A stretch of 64,000 nucleotides of DNA from Paracyclopina nana (lineage: Eukaryota; Arthropoda; Copepoda; Cyclopoida; Cyclopettidae): positions 10,044,001 through 10,108,000 of the forward strand of contig JAGUCH010000001.1 of the NCBI GenBank assembly GCA_019096065.1. Direction: 5' to 3'. The position numbers and the translations under genes are program-made. Positions within the stretch are counted from its first letter, which is position 1. Every line of letters starts with the position of its first letter. Below, in pieces: positions 54,994 through 64,000 of the stretch. The notes beneath the pieces are model-generated. The model was not told the DNA's origin, did not search any database, and saw only the letters and a program-made list of their open reading frames with translations.

Positions 54994-55419
54994 GTAAATC
55001 GGGTTGCCGTCACTAAATGAGGCTGATAGTGCTATCGTAGCTCAAAACTACAGCTCAAACTAAAAATTGAAAGGTTACGTTCTTGGTCCTCAGGACGTTT
55101 GCCCTTTTCCTTTTGCCATTTTGGAATTTTGCCATTTTCCCGTTTGCTCACTCGATCGTTTGGCCTTTTGTCCTTTTAGAAGAATCGAGGGTGTACCATT
55201 TTTAATTGGGCTCCATCTTTTTGTCCGATACATTTCATAATGTTGTCAAATGTCCAACACATCCAGTTTGTAAGATGACCGACGGGTGCATTTTTTGCCC
55301 AAAACATGTTGGAACCGGCTTGATGTCGGACATTTCAAAACTAGGCGTGTCGGACAATTTACAACTTGATTTTTGGACAAAAATATTCCCCCTTTTATCT
55401 TTGTAAGCTTCATTTTATA

Positions 55420-56125
55420 TGATGGAAAGCAATTTTCGCATGTATAATTCAGTTTACCAATTCGCCTCAGTTTATTCAACTACACATATATATATATAAT
55501 CATATCGAGTGGCAACTTTGCGGGCTCGAGCTTGCGAGAGCCAAGTGATACTACGAGATTTTTACTTTGCAAAATGAGCTCAGATATTCTGTAAGCCTGT
55601 TTTATAATTTTTTTACATATACAGTCTGACCGTTCAAAATTGGATGGTACGGGAATCTAAACTTTTTGTCACATATTCAATAAATACAGGACTTTTAAAT
55701 GATATCGTTGGAAAGACTGAGCCTTTTTCCATCTTTTTTGTAAAAGTAGAAAAAATCAATTGAAATGGGAAAAAAACGGGAAAATTCAATTTTCCCAAGG
55801 CAACTCAGAAAATTTTCAAGAAAAAAAAACTGATGCATCATTTATTTTTTGCTGTCACGCGGAATATTTTTCATTTTGCCTGAAAACAAAAAAGATGTCC
55901 AAAGGTTCAAGCTTTCCAACGATACCCATTAAGCCTAAAAACTCATGATTTCATAACACAAACTTTTGATTCCCGCACCGTCCAATTTTGAACGGTCAGA
56001 CGGTATATATCATGGAAAGTAATTTTCAAATGTTAATTAAGTTACCAGACCAGGCAATCTCGACTTAGCATCTGATCCATTACTTTGAAGGCTAGGGTTG
56101 AGAGGCCCTCAGTAGGGTGTTGTTA
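55420..56125. repeat. Long-element arm (left-type) split by a MITE at the TATAT site
   Basis: 55424-55620 matches 37.16-37.39 kb and 56005-56125 matches 37.41-37.51 kb. Between them is the MITE 55621-56004. Confidence 0.75.
55621..56004. mobile_element. ACAGTCTGACCG MITE, 384 bp, intact (holds the Transib empty site)
   Basis: ACAGTCTGACCGTTCAAAAT at 55621 and its inverse at 56004; ATAT at both ends. It is a close relative, in reverse, of 12758-16323 without the Transib. TCCCGCACCGTCC near 55971-55983 is the uninterrupted insertion point. Confidence 0.88.
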
Positions 56126-59100
56126 ATTTGGTGTCTATATGATGATACCTGACTTCTCTCGTACAAAGCCACAACTGAGTTTATTTCTCAACCAAGCACT
56201 GTATATACAATGTACTGTCAAGGTGAAATAGCATTGCACATCCTGCAAGGTGAAATAGCATTGCACATCCTGCAAGGTGAAAGTGTGGTTAGGCAGTGCG
56301 GCTCGTACTTTGCTACTATACTACTATATTTACTGAAGGATGACGCGCTAGCGCCATGCATGATGAAGGTTATAAAAACATAATATCCCTCCCAAGCTAA
56401 AGAAAGCTGTTGTTAACAGGGGATGAAGATATAAACAAAACCACCACCAAGTCATAGAAGTTAGAAAGTGTAAAGTCAAACATCAGGTCCTGTCAGGTCA
56501 GGTCAAATAGGAACATGTGACTAAGTCATGTTAAGGCAGACACAATTTTTTCTCAGGTCGGCCCCGGCCAGGCTTGTATTCTGGCGCCCTGGCTGGTAAA
56601 GGCTGGTCTTCTATCAAAACTCGCTGAGCTCTAGCCTGATTGCACCTCAATGAGCTTGTGGGGTCTCGTCCCCCTCGGAAGCTGTCATGGAAACGGTTGA
56701 GTAGTTTCCTTGGAGAACCAGGGTTACTTCTTGACTGCAATTCTGGTGGTTCATCATCTTCAGTGGGTTCATGCACATCATCATGAATGAGTACCTCTTC
56801 TGCAGGTGGGGAGTCTGGTTCTTGCTTAATAGTTGGAATCATTGTTGGCATTGGAGAGGCAAAGTTGGCAGCTGGTTCCTCTGATTTGAGGGGAATGGGT
56901 GCTGGTTGAGGGACTTGCGGATTAAGGATGATAACATCATCATCTTCAATTGTTATGTAGCCTCCCTTTGATTCTGTGTCTGGATGGGCAGGATCTCTTG
57001 AATCTTTGACTGGATGGGCAGGATCTAATAACATAAGGTCCCTCCCATCTTGATCGAATTTTTGGGTTGATTTTCAGAAGTTCTGGGCGATCCAACCAAA
57101 CTAATAACCCTTCCCTAAAGTCTTCTGGCTTGATCTTGGCATCATAGAGCTGCTTGTATGAGTCACGGTAAGATATGTTGCTTTCCATAGCAACTTGATG
57201 GGCAATCTTCATCTGTCTAGCAATTTCACTGATGTAGTCTTCCCCATAATAGGTTTTGTCAACCAGATTTGGATCCATTAATGATGTTCTGGGATGCACT
57301 CCAAAAAGGAGGAAGACTCATTTTCGTTGCCTTACTCACACCACAGTTGTAGGAGAGTTGAAGTGCTGGAAGAAGTGGTTCCCATTCCAAAGGAGAAGAT
57401 GTATCAAGCATCTTCTGCAAGTAACTTATAATGTGCTTATTAATAACTTCAGCAGCCGCATTGCATTGAGAGTGGCTAGGGCTGGTTTTGCACTTGTCTA
57501 TCTGGAGCAGATCATAAAGCGATTGACTCAACTTTGATGTGAATTCTGTCCCTCCATCGGTAATGAGCACAGCTGGCAAGCCAAATCTTGCAATCCATCG
57601 ATTAAAAATGGCCCCAGCAACAGTGTCAGGTTGTTTGTTCTCCAGAGTGACAAACAATGGTCAGTGTATAAAGTAAACGGGTTACCAGTTAAATAAACTG
57701 CAAAGTGATCAATTGCCCATGTGCAGGCTAGCAATTCCAACAAATACGGAGTGTAGTTCTTCTCGTGCTTCTGTAGACCTCTTGAGGCATAACCAATTAC
57801 TCGTGGACTATTATCCTGATATTGTATAAGTACTGCTCCAAGGCCTCCATCATCGGCATCCACAGCACCTTGAGAGGCATCAACATAGAGATGAAAATGA
57901 AGCTGTATTGACCCTTTCCAGGTATAGTGAAAGCTGTGTAGGGTCTTGAAGATGGTGCCAATTGCATTTGGTGAAATCCATGTCGAAGACCAAGCTGCGA
58001 AAACAAACGGGTACCTGATGATCCTATGTCATCCAAACATTCAGAAATAAGAGGGAGTCTGTAGCTAGAGGGCTCTGCTTTAGAATGTAGTCCTCCACCT
58101 GTCTAGAAGGCTTCCCCAAAACATTTTTATCATTTAAGAACACATCATGTACTGGGACAATCTTATCAACACTGAAAATTTGCCCTACAAAAGAACCCTT
58201 GTCTATCTCAATGGGCAATAATCCTGTATTAGTAAACTTAATATTAGCGATTCCTTGTTGATCAGAACGGATGAGGCAATCTTCCTTGCAAAGTTGGGTG
58301 GCATGCTTATTTGGAGACATCCTTCAAAGTGAGCTATGGGCGCATTATCCTGGTTCTTCAGCTGCACAGAAATTGTAGCGACACTTCTGGCCGGTATGTA
58401 CGTCTTCTTCTGAGTTCTCGCCTCAAGTTGGAACTTATTTGCAGAGCGGATTTCCATAGATATGGGATCATAAAACAAGCCGGTAGCATGGATTAGGTCG
58501 ATACCCACAATACCAAATAGTGCGAGTCCCTCGCACACATAAAATGGCCACTTCAACTGTCGGCCTTCTATCATACAGTCTATTTCATAAAGTCCGTTGA
58601 TCCTTAAAGGGTTTCCGGAAGCACAAGTTGCACGAAACATTGGAGCATTTGTAATTTTCTGAGGTCTTAGTTGGGGGGCAATTCTCCTGAATGACATACG
58701 CGATAACAGGGAAAAATTGGAGCCAGTGTCAAACAACATTTCAAAGGTGGCTCCAAGGCTGTGGATTGATACAAAAGGTCATTTGGTATTTTCACTCGAG
58801 GATAGCAGGCTGAAACTTGTGATTGTGTAAAAAAGCTCAACGACCTTGCGACAACCAGTGGTGCGGAGCCCACCCTGGTCGTTTACCAGTTTAAAGTGTT
58901 GGAATGGTAGGAGGCATGAACTTCATTGACCTTCTTTGCCTCTTGCTCTGTTGCTCTTTTACTGCCAGGCCTTGGGTTGTACATGCCCTTAGCAGTATCT
59001 GCTTGCCTGGAAAAGTACTCAGTCTCACGGTGATTCTTCTTGGTGCAATACCAGCAAACCAAGTTGGCTCGTAACTTTCCACTTGCAGGTCCCCACGCTT

Positions 59101-60000
59101 GTCCTCGAGCTTGTCCTCGAGCTCCACTTCCATTTATGAGATTCACAAGTGCTCCTAGTGTCAGAGGCTGATTGTGAGGATTGCTCGGCTTGCTCAACGG
59201 CATGGACTTCGGGAACTGGTACGGTGGCTTTCTTTTCACTTGACAATGAGGCCTCTACACGCTTAGCAACCTTGAAGATTTCCTTAAGGTCCGTGATGTC
59301 ATGCATGATCACCTGCTTCTTGATGGCAGGTAACAGACCTTGAATGAACTTTCGCCGGCATGCGAACACATATGCACTCCTCTTGCACATCTCAATGGCA
59401 GCGTCGTTTGTAGCGTACTCGCCCTCGCCAAGGATGATGAAAGTTTCCATCAGGGTCATGACTCCAGTTTTGACAATCATAGAAATCCCGCACGGATTCT
59501 GATGCCTCCTTCACTAGGCTGTCCTCAATTGCGGATTGTTCCGCCAAAATGGCCTCATGGTGCCAATGATTGAGGAACTCCTTCTTAAACCCCGATACTC
59601 AGCTCCATTTCTTAGGCGCAAATCCCTCTTCCTTTAGGGTGTTGAACCATTGGGCTGCCTTGGCTTTGAGTGCCATGGCAGCGTACATGGCCGTCATTTC
59701 ATCCGTCCACCATTGAGGCTGTCCAGCTGGGATGTTGTCGTTGGCAAGGGCTCTTAAATCGTCGATCTTCCTAGCCCATGCTCGAGCTTGCAGCTTGTCA
59801 ACTGCAGGGTCCCCACTAAATTCGGGTACGTCAATTGCCTTGATATTATGCTGAGCCATGGTGAACAGATATTGTTGAGGAACTGGGGGGGTTTCTGTGT
59901 TATCTTCTTGTGGTGGAGCAGTAGGTTGAATTGTTCCTTCTGATGAAGCCTCTTCGTAATATTCGTCCTCGAAATATTCGTCCTCACTATCAGCCATTTA
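56110..60000 (-). mobile_element. Ty3/Gypsy-type LTR retrotransposon fossil, broken
   Basis: Minus-strand remains in the usual order: gag-like (about 59.99-59.0 kb, with a zinc-knuckle-type Cys/His cluster), aspartic protease-like (DTGS, about 58.7 kb), RNase H-like (about 57.8 kb) and integrase-like core (about 57.6-57.3 kb), then a tail. The RNase H before integrase order fits Ty3/Gypsy. An LTR-like region may lie at about 56.12-56.5 kb; I find no second copy. It is clearly broken, with roughly ten breaks, and looks old. It lies in the presumed SGSM3 intron. Confidence 0.8.
56220..56285. repeat. Short tandem repeat, 27-bp unit
   Basis: AAGGTGAAATAGCATTGCAC occurs twice in tandem with a partial third unit, inside the LTR-like region. 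Confidence 0.7.
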
Positions 60001-60059
60001 AATAGGACACAGCATCACTCACTTTTCATTCCCTCCAGGGCTGCAGGCTATTATATATG

Positions 60060-60240
60060 TGTAGACGATTAGGTAAACTGAATTGTACATGCGAAAATTG
60101 CTTTCCATCATATAAAACAAGCTTACAATTTATCTGAGCTCATTTTACAAAGTAAAAATCTCATAACATCACTTGGCTCTCGCATGCTTGAGCCCGCAAA
60201 GTTGCCACTTGATTTTTACTTCACAAAATATGCTCAGCTC
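60060..60240. repeat. Partial arm of the long inverted-repeat element
   Basis: GCGAAAATTGCTTTCCATCA (about 60090) followed by the CTCGCATGCTTGAGC block. It resembles 39.95-40.08 and 45.72-45.88 kb. Confidence 0.65.
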
Positions 60241-60244
60241 ATCT

Positions 60245-60885
60245 TGCCCTGTCCAAGATGATCTACAATATAACCTGACTTAGCAAGCTGAGCTTCACTT
60301 CTATGGGCTGTCAGACTATACTGTATGGTAACCCTCTCATCAGTATGAGCAATTTCTAGACAATTAGAAATAACTAGAAATAACAATTTCAGAAAAAGTT
60401 ATCAAAATTAGATCAAAAGAGTAGATGAGGAGAGTAGAACTGGTGCTGATAGGAGCCCTTTCTTTTTTAAGGTGCATGCTAGATAATTTAATGACAAACA
60501 GATTTTGTGATTTTATGTCTACATGTTCCGTCTAGAAAAGCCTTACGAGACGGAGCTATCCCCATCAAAAATATGCATATTTTCTGAAAGCCCATGTCCC
60601 AATTAATAATACTTAAACTAAGTGGTTTTATTAGTTATTTATTTCCATTTTAAAATCCGAGGTCAGCTATTGAGCTAATGACCCAATTTTAGGTGCCCTA
60701 GCTCAAAATATATAATTTTATATTCTGTAATACCATTTTTGAGTGCTTTAATGAAGCTACCGGGCTGCCCCGTACCCTATAACATACTGCCTAGTTTTTA
60801 GTTTCTATGTGAATATAACTGGCTCTCGTGTGTTAGCATCCTGTGGTTTGGGAGCAATAAAATATACTTTTTAAAACCATAATTT
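60245..60885. other. Unassigned intronic stretch
   Basis: AT-rich, with no open frame or repeat recognised. Confidence 0.4.
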
Positions 60886-60891
60886 TAGAGG

Positions 60892-60965
60892 TGCTCCTAT
60901 TGCACAATTGTAAGAGCGTTGGGTTGTTAACTCAGCTGTTTGAGGTTCAAATCCCAGCCATGCCT
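60892..60965 (+). repeat. tRNA-like sequence, Asn-type anticodon loop, degenerate
   Basis: The anticodon loop TTGTTAA has a paired stem, and GAGGTTCAAATCCC is an acceptable B box. The D-arm (TTGTAAGAGC) and acceptor stem pair poorly. A pseudogene is likely. Confidence 0.4.
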
Positions 60966-61049
60966 TAATTTTCTCTGATTTCTTCATCTGGCTTAAATTA
61001 TATTAAAATAATAATGTAATAGCAAATAAATAACATGAAGTTTCCATAG

Positions 61050-62283
61050 AGCGAAACTAGAAGAGCCATATTCCTACTAGCTAAAGAACTCCATCGGCTG
61101 AACCCAAGACCTGACAGGCTCTACTTTGCTCTCAGCATATTTGCTTAATTGATACGTAGCGTGGGTCGGAATGCCAAATTTAATGAAACGATGCATTATT
61201 TTTGTAGCAATTTATGCCTTTTTTATCACACTTAATTCTCTTTCATGCATTAACTGCTGGTATATGTGATGTAAATTAAGACAATAATGAATCTTAATAT
61301 TAAAATGAAGGTTTCAATTTAAAATGTAGAAATAAACGTGACCATTTTTAATAAATCACCATCCTGCTTTGGACATATTTTTGATCCCTCATAAATATGT
61401 TTACATTTTACTTTCATTGTACATAAACACTATTTTGAATTTTAGCGCCTTAGCAAACTGAACTCGCACGCCTGTAAATCTGACCCAATAATTCGCCTGT
61501 CAGGTCTTGGCTTCAGCCGATGGAGATCTTTACTACTAGCGGATTTTAGTCGAAGCCATGGTGGGCTGAGAACTGCCTTGTCTAGGTGGGCTCACAATTA
61601 AAATTGGCTGGTTCTCTGATTAGAGGTGCAATATCTTTTGGTTCTCCTTGGTTCTCTAAACTAATTTAAAAGATATGCTATGCTACAGATACCTGTTCAA
61701 AGCCCCAGATTCAAAGATATTACCAAGTTTTTGAGGACTATTTCTAAAAATAAGGGACAGTTCACTACTTTTGGGCTGCCTTTTTCCAATTTTCTTAGCT
61801 TTTTCCATGCCAGTACAACAACTATAGCATGGCCATCATGATTACCAGAAAATACTTTTTCCTCAACTCATTGCATGTAATGGCTAATTTTTTAAAAAAC
61901 TGGCTATTTTTATTGAATCCACACTAGATGAACTTGATTGTTTTGAACTCACATAGAGTTGAGCTCCAAAAAGTAAGGCTACTTTGTCTTTTTCGATCCA
62001 TCATGCTCAGGTCTGGATATGATGTGACTCATGATCCAAAATTCCTTGACTTTCATGAATCTTACTCAAAATGGTTCCATTCTGTTCCTTGAATCATTTG
62101 TACTGTAACAAGCTCAAAAAGAGAGCTCTCTTTGTCATTTCTTCCCCACAATTCTAGAAAACGCTTTGTTTACTTTTTGTTAGAAGCGCTATTTTTTCCG
62201 CAATTGCTACGCACGCTTACACGCACGCCAAAGATCCAAAAATTCAGCACCATCTATTGCATTTTGTCTGTCTTTTGCTCCCT
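61050..62283. mobile_element. 784-bp-type element, copy 2, with a hAT-like insertion
   Basis: It starts AGCGAAACTAG and ends TTTTGCTCCCT, with ATAG at 61046-61049 and 62284-62287. Apart from the 451-bp insertion it matches 24847-25630. Its right flank reads straight into a tRNA-like D-arm. Confidence 0.8.
61082..61532. mobile_element. hAT-like non-autonomous element, 451 bp, with 8-bp duplication
   Basis: TAAAGAACTCCATCGGCTGA at 61082 is inverted at 61532 and the repeats run for about 35 bp. CTACTAGC flanks it at 61074-61081 and 61533-61540. The other copy of the host repeat (near 24870) shows one CTGCTAGC, the empty site. There is no open frame. Confidence 0.9.
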
Positions 62284-62350
62284 ATAGCTCAATGGTTAGA
62301 GCATTGGAATGCTAATCTGACTATCTGAGGTTTGAATCTAGGTAGTCTCT
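62284..62350 (+). repeat. tRNA-like sequence abutting the 784-bp element
   Basis: TATAGCTCAATGGTTAGAGC is a good D-arm and A box, and the anticodon loop ATGCTAA has a full stem. GAGGTTTGAATC is a weak B box. The 784-bp element seems to have landed at the 5' side of this tRNA-like unit. Confidence 0.5.
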
Positions 62351-63330
62351 CTCTTTTTATTTACTTCTTTGGAATTTGGATTAGTACTATGGGATATGAG
62401 GAGCATGAAATTATATTAAATCCCTCAAATTTGATTCCTGGGGCATTTTAAGTATTTAAAATATCCCTCAAAATGCATGGAAAGAACTGCGAAAAAAGAG
62501 CTGAGTCGGATCGGCTAACTATTTTTCATGACCTCGCTGCGCTCAGATGATAAATAGTAGCTCAATTCTCAAATTTTTCCCGGCCGATCAGGGTTTTTCA
62601 TGGGGTCTAACTTTTGCTGAGGGTGGTAGGCATTCATTTTTCTCTAACAGTAACCTTTATAAAATCCCATGTTGGTTGAAATTTCAAGATAAGCTCGACC
62701 TACTAGTTTGGTCCATCATAAAGTGACCCAAGTCAAGTTGCGCTCGCTTGGCGGCTCTGTGGGCCATGGTTTTTAGCTGAATACTGAGACTCAGTTTGAA
62801 CCCTATAGTCCTAGTATCAAATTCAGCTGAGTAACCGACGACAATTGCAAGCAAGGCAAATGTAGTTCGGTAAACTGACACGAGAGCTTTTTGGTGCCGC
62901 TAGTGGTCAGGGGGGCTTATTTGGCTCAAAATTCATTAATATGCTATTTAAAAGCAATTGACTTTTATGGCCTGATTCAGATATTCTTTTCCATACACTG
63001 ATTTTGAATGCGAAAAATGATGTTTTTTCTTCAATTTTCACCGTATACCATACTGAACAAAATTTCGCGAACTCCTCAGCGAGTAATCTGCCCCCCAGAC
63101 CTAGCCCTAGCATAGTAATTAAAGGCTAGACATATCTTATTAAGGGTAGACCCAAACTCTCTCAACCACCCAAAAGTTATACATACTCTGAAAGCTTATT
63201 TATGGGGACTCATGTGGTGTTAAGTTTAAAATACTGGCCTATGGGTTCCCATAAGCTTAAAAAAAATTTGAACAACTTTTGGTTTTATGATGGTTTTCGT
63301 ACCAGATTTATCAAGGACTTTTCTAGTGGG
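62351..63330. other. Unassigned intronic stretch
   Basis: Short open frames only, with no motif or shared repeat seen. Confidence 0.4.
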
Positions 63331-63790
63331 ATGTCTTGACATGTGTAAGCTAATAGTACTATGCCAAAAGGTGTCTTACCTAAATGTCTTGATGTGTCTA
63401 AGCTAAAAGCACTGTACCAAAAGGTGTCTAACCTAAAACGTCTTGGTGTGTCTAAAAAAGGTGTCTAACCTAATATATCTTAATGTGTCTAAGCTAAAAG
63501 TTCTATGCCAAATGGTGTCTAACATTAAACGCACCAGTCTCTAATTTGTGTCTACTCAAAGAGTACTGTGCCAAAAGGTGTCTACATAAAGTATACCAGT
63601 CACTAAAATGTGTCTATGCTAAAAGTGCTATGCCTAAAGGTGTCAAAGGTGTCTAAATTAAAGTATCTTGAATTAATACCAAAATGCAACAATGCCAAAA
63701 GGTGTCTAAACTAAAGCATAGACGTTGTCTAACTTAAGGTAACTTGGCGTGTCTAAGTTAAAATGAATTGACTTTCTAACATAAAACCCC
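63331..63790. repeat. Degenerate tandem repeat (AAAGGTGTCTAA-based)
   Basis: The words AAAGGTGTCTAA, GTGTCTAAGCTAAAA and CTATGCCAAA recur about every 30-60 bp with drift. Confidence 0.7.
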
Positions 63791-63853
63791 CTAAAATACC
63801 GTGTCGCCACCTTGCGGAATTTTGAGTCCCTAATGCTGTACAAGATGGAAAAT

Positions 63854-64000
63854 GAGGCCGCTCAAGACAACAAATTGAGGCCGCTCAAGACTACAAATTG
63901 AGGCTGCTCAAAACTACAAATTGAGGCCGCTCAAGCCTACAAATTGAGGCCGCTCAAGACTACAAATTGAGGCTGCTCAAAACTACTAATTGAGGCTGTT
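63854..64000 (+). repeat. 23-bp tandem array running off the window
   Basis: Six full units of the type GAGGCCGCTCAAGACTACAA plus ATT, then a partial unit at the window edge. Variants GAGGCTGCTCAAAACTAC alternate with the main form. Confidence 0.92.

Noticed and set aside
62684-63113. Two open frames of about 65 codons on the minus strand
   Set aside because: Their length is what AT-rich DNA gives by chance; no splice neighbours or motifs.

Overview
The window looks like an arthropod nuclear genome. It carries introns of about 40-70 bp next to introns of several kb, single-copy animal genes (myosin VIIa, BBS1, a peptide-type GPCR, a GRAM-domain protein, an SGSM3-like protein), and very many small inverted-repeat transposons. 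I cannot name the species. A basal insect or crustacean is plausible, partly because of an animal copy of a GH5 exo-1,3-beta-glucanase.

Layout. From 1 to about 7.62 kb lies most of a CACTA/CMC-type DNA transposon with two divergent genes: a decayed transposase (+) and an unknown nine-exon gene (-). It sits in an upstream intron of a GH5 glucanase gene, whose last three exons are at 8192-8589, 8648-8826 and 23401-23608. The final intron is 14.6 kb of nested repeats. The most striking item in it is a Transib/RAG1-type transposon at 12787-15956. This has an open RAG1-like recombinase gene with the whole DDE triad and zinc-ligand pattern, ends that begin with the RSS heptamer CACAGTG, and a perfect 5-bp target duplication (CGGTG). 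It is inserted in a small inverted-repeat element whose uninterrupted relative lies at 55.6-56.0 kb, so the empty site can be read in this same window. The same intron also holds minisatellites, a 908-bp-period repeat and foldback elements.

The minus strand from 35.83 to 23.78 kb encodes a complete myosin VIIa (17 coding exons, two alternative first exons, two GC-AG introns), tail to tail with the glucanase. A GRAMD2-like gene (-, about 41.9 to 36.3 kb) follows; its 3.9-kb intron is filled by a long inverted-repeat element with tRNA-like cores. From 42 to 49.8 kb is intergenic MITE-rich DNA. A five-exon class A GPCR (+, 49.85-51.44 kb) comes next. Then BBS1 (-, nine exons, 602 aa) stands head to head with the first coding exon of an SGSM3-like TBC protein (+). 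From 55 to 64 kb is probably SGSM3 intron: inverted-repeat arms, a broken Ty3/Gypsy fossil, a 784-bp repeat with a hAT-like insertion, tRNA-like fragments and two tandem arrays.

The host genes do not form a pathway. Myosin VIIa and BBS1 are both associated with sensory or ciliated cells, and the BBS1/SGSM3 pair may share a promoter. The rest of the story is transposons inserted into transposons. Target duplications and empty sites give a relative order of insertion in at least four places. Splice sites were read by eye and no alignment was run.
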